A stretch of 64,000 nucleotides of DNA from Comamonas sp. lk (GTDB lineage Bacteria > Pseudomonadota > Gammaproteobacteria > Burkholderiales > Burkholderiaceae_C), in assembly GCA_945925985.1 (NCBI GenBank), contig CAMELV010000003.1:1-64000 (forward strand). Reading direction: 5' to 3'. Positions 1 to 7,195 of this stretch are shown piece after piece. The notes under the pieces were generated by a model. The model was given only the letters and a program-made list of their open reading frames with translations, did no database searches and had not been told where the DNA came from. Position 1 is the stretch's first letter. Every line of letters begins with the position of its first letter. Both the position numbers and the translations under genes were made by a program.

Positions 1-2
1 CA

Positions 3-86
3 ACGATTAATGACTCCCAGGCAGAAGTGCTGGAGACTTTGAAGATCAGAAAACCCACCCAAGACGCCCAGTTGACCCTTTTGTAG
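3..86 (+). CDS. possible 3' end of an unidentified gene
   Basis: An open frame enters from the left edge and ends at a TAG at 84-86, giving 27 residues ending in KPTQDAQLTLL. Too little is present to assign a family. The sequence just after it resembles the end of a mobile element only vaguely, so it could be a real gene tail, an insertion sequence end or chance. Low confidence. Confidence 0.2.
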   Translation, partial: TINDSQAEVLETLKIRKPTQDAQLTLL

Positions 87-115
87 TGGCAATTTTGAAG
101 CGAGCCCTATATGAA

Positions 116-277
116 TCAACAACTTGCGTCATTTGGTGTCGAACTCGGGTGCACAGCCCCTGCCAGCAGCTGAGCGTCGGTGTCGAGGTCGCCCTGCGAC
201 ACAGACTGGGTCTGGGCGAAGGTGTTGCCGCAGAGTGCGAACAGCAAAGCAGCGTTAAGGGGGTTCAATTTCAGCAT
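116..277 (-). CDS. 53-residue secreted peptide downstream of a c-di-GMP riboswitch
   Basis: Short reading frame on the minus strand. The first 22 residues (MLKLNPLNAALLFALCGNTFAQ) form a plausible Sec signal peptide with a short basic start, hydrophobic core and AxA-like cleavage region. The mature part is about 31 residues, acidic and Ser/Thr rich, and ends in Cys. No family is recognised. A GAAAGG Shine-Dalgarno lies about six bases before the ATG. The gene sits directly downstream of a c-di-GMP-I riboswitch and its start is inside a predicted hairpin, so expression is probably controlled by cyclic di-GMP. It may be a genuine small exported peptide or the 5' remnant of a longer gene truncated towards the left edge. 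The existence of the riboswitch is the main support for a real translated start. Confidence 0.45.
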   Translation of the reverse strand: MLKLNPLNAALLFALCGNTFAQTQSVSQGDLDTDAQLLAGAVHPSSTPNDASC

Positions 278-281
278 CTGA

Positions 282-313
282 CGCCTTTCGAGTTGACAAC
301 AACCAAAAGGGCG
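282..313 (-). promoter_or_regulatory. hairpin sequestering the Shine-Dalgarno (riboswitch expression platform)
   Basis: On the minus strand CGCC-C-TTT (306-313) can pair with AAAGGCG (282-288) with one bulged C, and an inner GTTG/CAAC stem with a TTGT loop lies between them. The 3' arm contains the AAAGG ribosome binding site of the peptide gene at 116-277. This suits a translational on/off switch linked to the aptamer upstream. The folding is by eye only. Confidence 0.45.
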
Positions 314-346
314 ACGCTCTTACCAGTTGGGGCCATGACAGTGACC

Positions 347-438
347 TTGACCGGTAGCCCCGCTAGCATGACACACTGGTGTCGAAGCCCGGTGGCTTTG
401 CGTCCCCGGCTTTCGTCGGGTTTGCCCTTGTCAGTTTG
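347..438 (-). promoter_or_regulatory. cyclic di-GMP-I (GEMM-I) riboswitch aptamer
   Basis: Read on the minus strand, the segment contains AGGGCAAACC, a CGAAAG tetraloop hairpin closed by cga/ccg, then GGGACGCAAAGCCACCGG and, after a variable stem, TAGCGGGGCTACCG. These are the conserved blocks of the GEMM-I aptamer in order: GNRA tetraloop, its receptor (AAAGCCACC with the 3' GCTACC), the ligand-contacting G in GGACGC and the C in TAGCGGGG. They match my memory of the Vibrio Vc2 aptamer closely. The conserved G in the binding pocket is kept, which fits the c-di-GMP rather than the cAMP-GMP class. It lies 70 bases upstream of a small secreted peptide on the same strand. Confidence 0.85.
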
Positions 439-556
439 GCTCACCATGAGCCCGCTTCACTGACCGCGCGATCAATGTCATATTGACACTCACCAAGCCA
501 AAAGTTTAACGTAAAAAATAGCGATGTGCAGACAGAGCAGGGAGAGAGCATTGAAT

Positions 557-1135
557 TTATCGCAAGGTGATCCGGCTGACCACCGCGCCTTCAGCGGTCT
601 TGGCGCCCTGGACGCGCACCTTCGCGCCGGCTTTGACCAGACTTGGATCCGCCGGTAATATCGCCGTGACCGGGACGCCTGGGTCAAGGATGAGTTCAGA
701 CTCGCCACCCTGAAACTTCACCTTGATGACATTGCTGCCATTGACGATGGCGGCGCCCGACACGGTGGCATTGGTCATGGTCTGGTTCTGCGTGTCATTC
801 ATGGGTCTTTGCCCCTCACCCAAGCCGCGCATGGCGTCAGGGAAGATACGCAGCTCGGTTGAATGAAGCTTTCCGTCTGCCTTGCGCACCGCCGCTGAGG
901 CGATGAAATCATTGGCCTTGATGTCGGCCAGCGATGCCGGCATATTTTTGAGGACCACCCAATGAGTTCCAAGCCGGAGTATTTCTGGCGCGCCACCTTC
1001 TTCACTGGTGACAGACAGGTTTGAGCCGTCGATTGAGTTGACGGTGCCGTTAAATGCAAATGTGTTGGGACTTTGTGCCTGAGCGTGTACCGCCATCAAT
1101 GCCAAAAAGATTCCAAGAAATAGCTGTGCACGCAT
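557..1135 (-). CDS. secreted hypothetical protein with OB-fold-like (DUF5666-type) repeats
   Basis: 192 residues with a clear signal peptide (MRAQLFLGIFLALMAVHAQAQ). The mature protein is beta-strand rich. Two stretches (FNGTVNSIDGSNLSV near residue 28 and KVRVQGAKTAEGAVVSRITL at the C-terminus) have the look of DUF5666-type small beta-barrel domains, but I cannot confirm the family. The start is supported by AAAGGA seven bases upstream. It is transcribed away from the catalase-like gene at 1282, and both genes have nearly the same ribosome-binding sequence (CAAAGGA). Predicted periplasmic; function unknown. The riboswitch-controlled peptide gene follows on the same strand after about 280 bases, too far to be obviously the same operon. 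Confidence 0.7.
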   Translation of the reverse strand: MRAQLFLGIFLALMAVHAQAQSPNTFAFNGTVNSIDGSNLSVTSEEGGAPEILRLGTHWVVLKNMPASLADIKANDFIASAAVRKADGKLHSTELRIFPDAMRGLGEGQRPMNDTQNQTMTNATVSGAAIVNGSNVIKVKFQGGESELILDPGVPVTAILPADPSLVKAGAKVRVQGAKTAEGAVVSRITLR

Positions 1136-1281
1136 AGGATTCCTTTGTCTGCAGTTTGTCGTTAAGCGATGAAATTTATGTTACTCCACTCAGCCCGAAT
1201 AATTTAATACATAAGGGTAAACACTGCAAAGCCCTTCGGTTTTTTACGTACATTGGTATTAATACAACCCAAAGGACTGAC
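1136..1281. promoter_or_regulatory. divergent promoter region between secreted protein and catalase genes
   Basis: A 146-base AT-rich stretch between two outward-facing genes. It contains a perfect 10-base palindrome GTATTAATAC at 1256-1265 immediately before the catalase ribosome binding site, and several TA-rich candidate -10 elements. No confident -35/-10 pair can be named. A regulator binding the palindrome is possible but unidentified. Confidence 0.3.
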
Positions 1282-2292
1282 ATGAAATCAAACCACGTAT
1301 TGCCCCAAGCACTGAAAATGTCGGGGCTTGCGATTGGCGTTGTATTTGCCTTCGGCGTACAAGCTCAAGAAGCACCCAGTGCAGACCAAGTGGTTAACGC
1401 GCTCGAAAAACTGGGGGGTGTTTATCCCGGCGAGCGGCGTAATCACATTATTGGTATTTGCGCGAACGGGGTATTTGTTGGCTCTAAAGAGGCACAAGAA
1501 TTTTCGCGGTCAGCGCTATTTTCTGGTGATTCGATTCCAGTCGTTGGTCGATTTTCCCTGGCGGGAGGTAACCCCAAGGCACCTGATTCTGCCAAGAGCC
1601 CACGCGGCATGGCCCTTGAATTTAAATTACCCGGCAATAGTCTTCAACACTTCACAATGCTGAATATTCCGATATTTAGCGCTGCCACGCCGCAAACCTT
1701 TTACGACGCGTCCTTATCGAATATGGTCGATCCGGCCACCGGAAAACCTGACCCCGACAAGCAGCAAAAGTTCCGGGAAACTCACCCCGATGCAAAGCCA
1801 TTGGGTGAGTTCATGGCAAAAAATAATGCACCAATAAGCTACGCAAACAGTGATTTTTTCAGCGTCCATACCTTCAAGTTCATTAACTCAGCGAATCAAA
1901 CGACCTTGGTGCGTTGGCAGTTTGTGCCTGAAGACGGCGTTAAGCGTCTTACCGACGCTGAGATGGGCAGTAGGCCAGCAAGATTCCTGGATGATGACCT
2001 CATTGCCAAGACCCAAAAAGGCCCGGTTCGTTGGACCATGATGCTCACAGTGGGCGAGCCGGGGGATGTGCAAAACAACCCAACCGTTTATTGGCCAGCA
2101 GAGCGTAAAAAGCTGGCGGCCGGTGTGTTGACGCTGACATCAGCGACACCGCAAAAAGGCGCAGACTGCGAAAAAATCAATTTTGATCCATTGGTTATGG
2201 GCGATGGCGTTGCCCCTACCGATGACCCGATTCTGATGTTTCGTTCTCCCGCCTATGCGACATCCTTTGTGCGGCGCTTGACTGGCAAGTAA
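1282..2292 (+). CDS. periplasmic catalase-related peroxidase
   Basis: 336 residues, short for a catalase (usually about 480-750) but right for the catalase-related peroxidase family (SrpA-like), which binds heme and has mainly peroxidase activity. Starts at ATG 1282 with AAAGGA at 1271; a longer in-frame extension to 1156 lacks support. Residues 1-28 form a signal peptide ending in VQAQ. The distal His is in RRNHIIGIC (H55), the substrate-channel region VVGRFSLAGGNP is near residue 88, and the probable heme-ligand Tyr is in RSPAYATSF close to the C-terminus. It likely removes peroxides in the periplasm. The gene is AT-richer than most of the window, which may reflect transfer. A terminator-like hairpin follows at 2295. 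Confidence 0.85.
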   Translation: MKSNHVLPQALKMSGLAIGVVFAFGVQAQEAPSADQVVNALEKLGGVYPGERRNHIIGICANGVFVGSKEAQEFSRSALFSGDSIPVVGRFSLAGGNPKAPDSAKSPRGMALEFKLPGNSLQHFTMLNIPIFSAATPQTFYDASLSNMVDPATGKPDPDKQQKFRETHPDAKPLGEFMAKNNAPISYANSDFFSVHTFKFINSANQTTLVRWQFVPEDGVKRLTDAEMGSRPARFLDDDLIAKTQKGPVRWTMMLTVGEPGDVQNNPTVYWPAERKKLAAGVLTLTSATPQKGADCEKINFDPLVMGDGVAPTDDPILMFRSPAYATSFVRRLTGK

Positions 2293-2294
2293 AG

Positions 2295-2323
2295 CCCCGG
2301 GGCGCGTCTTTTGCGCCATGGGG
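2295..2323. terminator. bidirectional terminator-like hairpin
   Basis: CCCCGGGGCGC (2295-2305) pairs with GCGCCATGGGG (2313-2323) over 11 positions with one mismatch and one G-T pair, around a GTCTTTT loop. It lies between the convergent catalase and M20 hydrolase genes. There is no U-tract, so termination is inferred from position and stem only. Confidence 0.4.
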
Positions 2324-2338
2324 GACCAGCGGTTCAGG

Positions 2339-3589
2339 TCAGCTCGTCAGGTCCAGCAAGCTGCGTGCAATCACCTTGGTGGCGCGAAGCAGGTCCTCAA
2401 GGTCAAGCCGCTCGTCGGCCCGTTTGGCGTGTGATTCCCGCACAGTGCGTGGTCCGGCGCCATAAATAACGCCGGGAATGCCGCGCTCCACATAGAGTCG
2501 CACATCGGTGTACAAGGGCGTGCCCACAGCCGGGATCGGTTCGCCAAACACAGCCTGACCGTGCTTCTGGATGGCTTCGACCAGGGGTTGGTTGCCGGCC
2601 AAAGGTTTCATGGCGCGCGACAGCAGCAGGCGACGCACGTCAACTTTGAGTTGCCGGCCGCCACGGGCTGGCTGAAAGCCGGCCGCTGCCTGCGCGATGG
2701 TTTGGCGCAGAGAGGCCTCTACCGTGGTCGGGTCTTCTTCGGGGATCATGCGGCGGTCCAGCTTGAAGACCACGCTGCCGGGAATCACATTGGTGTTGGT
2801 GCCGCCCTGAATGTGTCCCACATTGAGGTAGGGGTGGGTGATCCCTTCCACGCTGGAACTGACCTGCAGGTAGTCGTGGTTAAGGGCATACAGGGCGTTG
2901 AGAATTTGCACGGCCCCTTGCAGCGCGTCGGTACCGCTGTCGGGAATGGCGGCATGGGCCATGTCGCCATGGACTGTCACTTCGAGTTGCAGACAGCCGT
3001 TGTGCGCCACCACCACTTGGTAGCTGAAGCCCGCTGCAATCGTCAGGTCGGGCTTGGTCAGGCCCTTTTTCAGTAGCCAGTCCGGCCCGACCTCGCCACC
3101 GAACTCCTCGTCGTAGGTGAAGTGCAGCTCAACACTGCCCTTAAGCGGGGTCCCCAGCGATTCAAGTGCCCGCACGGCGAAGGTGAAGCTGGCCATGTCG
3201 CCTTTGCTCACGGCGGTGGCTCGGCCAAACATCTGGCCGTCGACAATCTCAGCCCCGTAGGGCGGGTGGGTCCAGCCCTCCCCGGGCGGCACCACGTCGC
3301 CATGGGCATTGAGGGCAATGGTGGGGCCTTCCCCATAGCGCCGACGCACAACCAGGTTGGTCACGCTTTGCATGCCAACGGCCTGCACTTCAGCCGTGGG
3401 CACCGCATGCTTCTCGGCCACCAGACCCATGCCGGCCAGCAACTCAGCCGTTCGTTCGGCATGTGGCGCGTTGTTACCCGGGGGGGTGTCGGTCGGTACC
3501 CGAATCAGCGCCTGCAAAAACGCCACTTCCTCGTCAAAATGTGAGTCGATCCAGCGGTCGATGGCCTCGTAGGCGGCTTGTGCGGTCAT
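2339..3589 (-). CDS. M20 family zinc hydrolase (ArgE/DapE/CPG2 type)
   Basis: 416 residues. The metal-site motif LNAHGDVVPPGEGW (about residue 92) and TYDEEFGGEVG (about residue 152) carry the expected His, Asp and tandem Glu of M20 di-zinc amidohydrolases. GGTNTNVIPG near residue 258 fits the dimerisation/lid domain, and ESHAKRADERL near the C-terminus carries another metal His. The substrate is probably an N-acyl or N-carbamoyl amino-acid-like compound. It overlaps the UraD-AllC gene upstream by four bases (ATGA), so the two are translationally coupled, and a role in ureide or pyrimidine/purine nitrogen salvage is likely. The exact substrate cannot be told from sequence. Confidence 0.85.
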   Translation of the reverse strand: MTAQAAYEAIDRWIDSHFDEEVAFLQALIRVPTDTPPGNNAPHAERTAELLAGMGLVAEKHAVPTAEVQAVGMQSVTNLVVRRRYGEGPTIALNAHGDVVPPGEGWTHPPYGAEIVDGQMFGRATAVSKGDMASFTFAVRALESLGTPLKGSVELHFTYDEEFGGEVGPDWLLKKGLTKPDLTIAAGFSYQVVVAHNGCLQLEVTVHGDMAHAAIPDSGTDALQGAVQILNALYALNHDYLQVSSSVEGITHPYLNVGHIQGGTNTNVIPGSVVFKLDRRMIPEEDPTTVEASLRQTIAQAAAGFQPARGGRQLKVDVRRLLLSRAMKPLAGNQPLVEAIQKHGQAVFGEPIPAVGTPLYTDVRLYVERGIPGVIYGAGPRTVRESHAKRADERLDLEDLLRATKVIARSLLDLTS

Positions 3590-5364
3590 GAGAGCTCCGT
3601 TGCAAGTTGGAGAAGCAGGTTTTGGCAGGCGATCACGCCAAGCTCGGCGTCATGGTTGGTGATCGATTCCAGCGGGTTGTGGCTGATGCCGGCGTTCAGG
3701 CCCCGTACAAACAGCATGGCCTGGGGCATGATGGCGTGCAGCTTCATGGCGTCGTGCCCGGCACCGCTGGGCAGGCGATAGGGCGTTAGTCCCATGGCCT
3801 GGACCGCCTGTTCCCAGCGCTGCTGCCAGGCCGGGTCGCTGGGCGCTGCCGCAGCCTGCATCGTCTGTTCCAGCGAGTAGCTCAGGCCACGCCGGGCACA
3901 AATGTTGGCAAGCTCGGCGCGGACGTCGGCGGCGCAGGCATCGCGCACCGGGTCGGTGGTGGCGCGGATGTCGAGGCTGAAATTGCAGCGCCCAGGCACC
4001 ACATTGATGGAGCCGTTGGGCACCTCCAGCAGGCCCATGGTGGCCACCAGGTCGGGCACGGCCGCGGCGCGTTGTTCAAGGAACAGCGCCAGTTCGGCTG
4101 CTGCGGTGGCGGCGTCACGGCGGCGGTTCATCGGTGTGGTGCCGGCATGGCTGGCCATGCCCACGATGTGGCCAATGTAGCGCACGCTGCCGTTGATGGA
4201 GGTGACGATACCCAGTGGCATGTCGAGTTCATTGAGCACCGGGCCTTGCTCAATATGGACCTCGACAAAGCCGAGGTAAGCCGAGGGGTCACGCCGCAGC
4301 GAGGGGATGCTGTCGATAGCCAGCCCCGCTTGCGTCATGGCCTCGTGCATCGACACGCCCTGGGCATCTTTCTGAGCCAGCCAGGCAGGGTCGAAGTCGC
4401 CCGTCAGGGCACCGGAGCCCAGAAAAACGGCCTTGTAGCGTTGACCCTCTTCTTCCGAGAAAGCCACCACCTCGATGCCGAAGGGCAGGCGCCGGCCGTC
4501 CTGGTGCAGGGCACGCACACAGGCCATGGGCGTCAAAATGCCCAGGCGGCCGTCGTATTTGCCACCGTTACGAACCGTGTCATAGTGGCTGCCGGTCAGC
4601 AGCCGCTTGGCGGCAGGATCTGTGCCGTGGTAGACGCCGACCACATTGCCCACGGCGTCGATGCCGACCTCGTCAAAGCCGCAGTCTTCACGCATCCAGT
4701 GTTGGAGTTGCTGGGCGCAGGCCCGGTGTGCGTCGCTCAGGTAGGTGACGGTGAGCTCGCCACGCTCGGCATAGCCCGGGTCGCTGTGGCTGGCCAGCTG
4801 CTCGGCCCAGTCCCACACCAGGTGACCGAGTTCTGGCGTGTGGCCAAACTTGTCACTCAGCCGAATCTCTGCAATGCGGTGAATATTGCGCAGGGCCTCG
4901 GCCAATTCGAAGTCGTGGTGATGGCCCATCCGTCGCTGGAACGTGGCGAGGATATCGGCCTTGTTGAGCCCCAGGCCGCGGGGCCCCCGGACCGCCAGAA
5001 TAAAGGGAAAGCCGAACTTGGTACCGTAATCGGCATTGAGCTGGGCGATGCGCGCCAGCTCGGTGGGGGTGCAGTGGGTCAGGCCGGCTTTGGTTTGCTC
5101 GTGCGTGGACTCGGCGGTCAAGGTATTGGTCGCCATGGCCTTGCCGGCGAGCTCGGGGTGGGCCCGGATCAGGCCCAACTGGGCCGGTCGGTCGGCTTCC
5201 CGCACCACCTGCACCAAGGCGCTTTTGAGGTCAGCAAGCCCACGAAATGGGCGCCGGGGCTCAGCGCGCTCGGCAATCCAGGGGGAGTGTTCATACACAC
5301 CCGCCAGCAAACCGATGAATTCCGTCGGTGTGGCGGCATTGAGGCGTTCAAGGGACAGGGTCAC
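3586..5364 (-). CDS. fused OHCU decarboxylase (UraD) and allantoate amidohydrolase (AllC)
   Basis: 592 residues in two enzyme domains. Residues 1-165 are UraD, 2-oxo-4-hydroxy-4-carboxy-5-ureidoimidazoline decarboxylase, which makes S-allantoin; the catalytic His is in AHPELAGK (H69), and FGFPFILAVRG near 117 is a family motif. Residues 185-592 are an M20-type allantoate amidohydrolase/N-carbamoylase: H260 in LTGSHYDTV, D271, the Glu pair in FSEEEGQRY (about 303-306) and H370 in EVHIEQGP are the expected metal ligands. The fusion joins non-consecutive steps of urate breakdown; the intermediate allantoinase is not in this window. First gene of a two-gene operon with the M20 hydrolase. Start taken at ATG 5364. 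Confidence 0.9.
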   Translation of the reverse strand: MTLSLERLNAATPTEFIGLLAGVYEHSPWIAERAEPRRPFRGLADLKSALVQVVREADRPAQLGLIRAHPELAGKAMATNTLTAESTHEQTKAGLTHCTPTELARIAQLNADYGTKFGFPFILAVRGPRGLGLNKADILATFQRRMGHHHDFELAEALRNIHRIAEIRLSDKFGHTPELGHLVWDWAEQLASHSDPGYAERGELTVTYLSDAHRACAQQLQHWMREDCGFDEVGIDAVGNVVGVYHGTDPAAKRLLTGSHYDTVRNGGKYDGRLGILTPMACVRALHQDGRRLPFGIEVVAFSEEEGQRYKAVFLGSGALTGDFDPAWLAQKDAQGVSMHEAMTQAGLAIDSIPSLRRDPSAYLGFVEVHIEQGPVLNELDMPLGIVTSINGSVRYIGHIVGMASHAGTTPMNRRRDAATAAAELALFLEQRAAAVPDLVATMGLLEVPNGSINVVPGRCNFSLDIRATTDPVRDACAADVRAELANICARRGLSYSLEQTMQAAAAPSDPAWQQRWEQAVQAMGLTPYRLPSGAGHDAMKLHAIMPQAMLFVRGLNAGISHNPLESITNHDAELGVIACQNLLLQLATELS

Positions 5365-5497
5365 GGTGCTTGTTCCAGATCTAGTGCGCTGAATCGGCCA
5401 CTTGTTGGGCCTCGGGTTAAGCCCGTTCGGATCACCGCTCGATTCTAGCCAGCAGATCCGGCTTTACAGGACGACGGTACCGGGTTATGGTGAGACC

Positions 5498-5668
5498 ATG
5501 CGTGAAGAACAAAAATTTTGGGAAGTTGACCTATTGGAGCTGGCCAAGCTCTGGCTGGCGGACCTGTCAATGTTTGTTCGCACAGCCGTCATGTTCATCG
5601 CGCTCTCGCTACCGGTGGTGCTATCCGCCCTCGTGTTGTGGGCGATTCAGTGGTATCGAGGCGTCTAG
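5498..5668 (+). CDS. small single-pass membrane protein
   Basis: 56 residues starting at ATG 5498; the same frame is open further upstream to 5402 but that part has no hydrophobic or conserved character. An amphipathic, acidic N-terminus (MREEQKFWEVDLLELAKLW) precedes one long hydrophobic segment (about residues 25-52), ending in WYRGV. It is divergent from the uraD-allC gene and convergent with the DMT transporter. No family or function recognised. Its reality rests on the well-formed transmembrane segment. Confidence 0.5.
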   Translation: MREEQKFWEVDLLELAKLWLADLSMFVRTAVMFIALSLPVVLSALVLWAIQWYRGV

Positions 5669-5675
5669 TAGGCGC

Positions 5676-6569
5676 CTAGCGCAGCCGGATCAGGTTGGCT
5701 GAGAGGGCGGTGCCGCAGATGATGATGGCGCCGCAAAACAGCATCCAGGGCGTGACGACTTCACCCAAAAACAGGGCACCGTAGACCACAGCGAACACCG
5801 GCACCACAAAGGTCACCGTGATGGCGCGGGCCGGCCCGATTTTCTCAATCAGGCTGAAAAACAGCACATAGGCGAGGCCAGTGCAGAACACCCCCACCGC
5901 CAACACCGCCCACCACGCCGATCGGCTGGGCGTCTGGGCCGGCCACAGCCACCAGGTGGGCAGGGCCAGGCCCAGCGCGGCGCCGAACTGACTCCCCGAG
6001 GCTGTGACCGAGGCGGGCAGTCCGGCCAAATGCCGTTTGGTGTAGCTGGCCGAGATGCCGTAACAGACGCAGGCCAGCAGGCAGGCCAAAATAGCCCAGC
6101 CGGTGCTCAGGCCACTGGCGTCGGGCTTAAAGCTGGCCTTGTCCCAGGCCAGCAGCGCCACCCCCAGAAAGCCGATGGCCAAGCCCAGAATGCGGCTGCC
6201 GCCGGGCCGGTCACGCAGCCAGATCCAGGCAATCAGCGCGCCAAACAGCGGCACGGTGGCGTTCAGAATCGACGACAAGCCGGTGCTGATCGACAGCAGG
6301 GCAAAGGAAAAACAGGCGAAGGGAATGCCCGAGTTGAGCATGCCGACAAACCAAAGTTGCTTCCAGTGCCGAAGCAGCGTGCGCCCGTGACCTTGCCACA
6401 GCAGCAAGGGCAGCAGGCACAGGCTGGCCACAGCCACCCGTACGCCCACGGTGGGCAGGGCACCAAACTCCGTGTTGGCGATCCTCATGAACAGAAATGA
6501 GCCACCCCACAGCGCGGCGAGCAGCAAAAATTCAAGTTGCCAAGGTTTCTGGGCCGGGAGAATATTCAA
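5676..6569 (-). CDS. DMT family transporter (two EamA domains)
   Basis: 297 residues, the usual size for drug/metabolite exporters of the EamA/RhaT type. About ten hydrophobic helices are visible in two halves: residues 10-140 (LAALWGGSFLFMRIA at the start) and 155-292 (GSQFGAALGLALPTWW to the end). The typical GEVVTPWMLFCGAIIICGTAL closing helices are present near the C-terminus. It is an inner-membrane metabolite exporter of unknown substrate. The ogt gene lies ten bases upstream on the same strand, so co-transcription is likely, but no functional link is evident. Confidence 0.85.
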   Translation of the reverse strand: MNILPAQKPWQLEFLLLAALWGGSFLFMRIANTEFGALPTVGVRVAVASLCLLPLLLWQGHGRTLLRHWKQLWFVGMLNSGIPFACFSFALLSISTGLSSILNATVPLFGALIAWIWLRDRPGGSRILGLAIGFLGVALLAWDKASFKPDASGLSTGWAILACLLACVCYGISASYTKRHLAGLPASVTASGSQFGAALGLALPTWWLWPAQTPSRSAWWAVLAVGVFCTGLAYVLFFSLIEKIGPARAITVTFVVPVFAVVYGALFLGEVVTPWMLFCGAIIICGTALSANLIRLR

Positions 6570-6578
6570 GCAGTGCTT

Positions 6579-7136
6579 TCAAGGGGCAGGCCGGGGAGCC
6601 AGGGAAAGCAGCCCCGGTTGGCCCAAGGTGGGGCTTGGCGCAAATGCCGCGCCTTCGAGCTGCAAGAGCGCCACTTTGCGCGGCAGCCCGCCGGCATAGC
6701 CGGTGAGGGCGCCGCCGGTGCCAAGCACGCGGTGGCAGGGCACGATGATACTCAATGGGTTGCGCCCGACCGCTGCACCGACAGCGCGGGCCGCCTTGGG
6801 TCGGCCGATGGCTGCTGCCAGCGCGCTGTAGCTGCAGGTGCCGCCCCGCGGTATGTCCTGCAGGGCGCGCCAAACCACCTGCTCAAAGGCACTGCCCCCG
6901 GTCAGGCTGAGCGGCAGCTCAAACTGGCTGCGCCGCCCGGTCAGGTAATCGCTGAGTTGAGTGCTGGCCAGAGCCAGCAGTGGGTGCGCCGATGTCTGTT
7001 GCCAGCGGCTGGCATCGGGCTGGTGCCGCTGGCCGTCAAACCACAGGCCCACCAGCGCCCGGTCAGTGGCTGCCAGCACGACGAGGCCGAGCGGGCTGGG
7101 CACGGTGGTGCAGAACAGTGAATCAGAAAACTTCAT
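6579..7136 (-). CDS. ogt: methylated-DNA-[protein]-cysteine S-methyltransferase
   Basis: 185 residues. It removes O6-alkyl groups from guanine in a single suicide transfer to Cys134 in the IVPCHRVLGT motif. The helix-turn-helix/Asn-hinge region before it (GRPKAARAVGAAVGRNP, residues 111-127) is intact. The N-terminal half is the shorter, divergent ribonuclease-like domain of Ogt/Ada-C proteins. The Ada-AraC-AlkA fusion gene lies just upstream on the same strand and lacks this domain, so together they give a complete adaptive-response set. A dispersed repeat fills the 49-base gap between the two. The downstream DMT transporter starts ten bases after the stop. Confidence 0.92.
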   Translation of the reverse strand: MKFSDSLFCTTVPSPLGLVVLAATDRALVGLWFDGQRHQPDASRWQQTSAHPLLALASTQLSDYLTGRRSQFELPLSLTGGSAFEQVVWRALQDIPRGGTCSYSALAAAIGRPKAARAVGAAVGRNPLSIIVPCHRVLGTGGALTGYAGGLPRKVALLQLEGAAFAPSPTLGQPGLLSLAPRPAP

Positions 7137-7145
7137 GGTGTTTTA

Positions 7146-7195
7146 GGCCTCCAAGCCTTGTCGGGTATGGATAGTTTGCTATATTTTATGCAGCA
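7146..7195. repeat. dispersed AT-rich repeat, copy A
   Basis: Starts with GGCCTCCAAGCCTTGTCG (7146-7163), identical for 18 bases to copy D at 30406-30423, then diverges into a GCTAT-rich tail ending in GCAGCAAG. It fills the ogt/alkA intergenic space and runs into the last codons and the TAA stop of the Ada-AlkA gene (7186-7188). The pattern (GGCCT, middle, GCTATT...GCAGC) resembles a short repeat I associate with Comamonadaceae genomes. Confidence 0.6.

Noticed and set aside
86..463. Plus-strand open frame of 125 codons at the left end
   Set aside because: It runs antisense through the riboswitch aptamer and the small secreted peptide; the translation has no domain and no ribosome binding site is evident.
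1156..1281. N-terminal extension of the catalase-like protein
   Set aside because: ATG 1282 has AAAGGA upstream and begins a proper signal peptide; the extension does not.
4072..5448. Long plus-strand open frame (458 codons) opposite the UraD-AllC gene
   Set aside because: High-GC shadow frame: the minus-strand protein has complete catalytic motifs in two domains, while this translation shows no recognisable domain.
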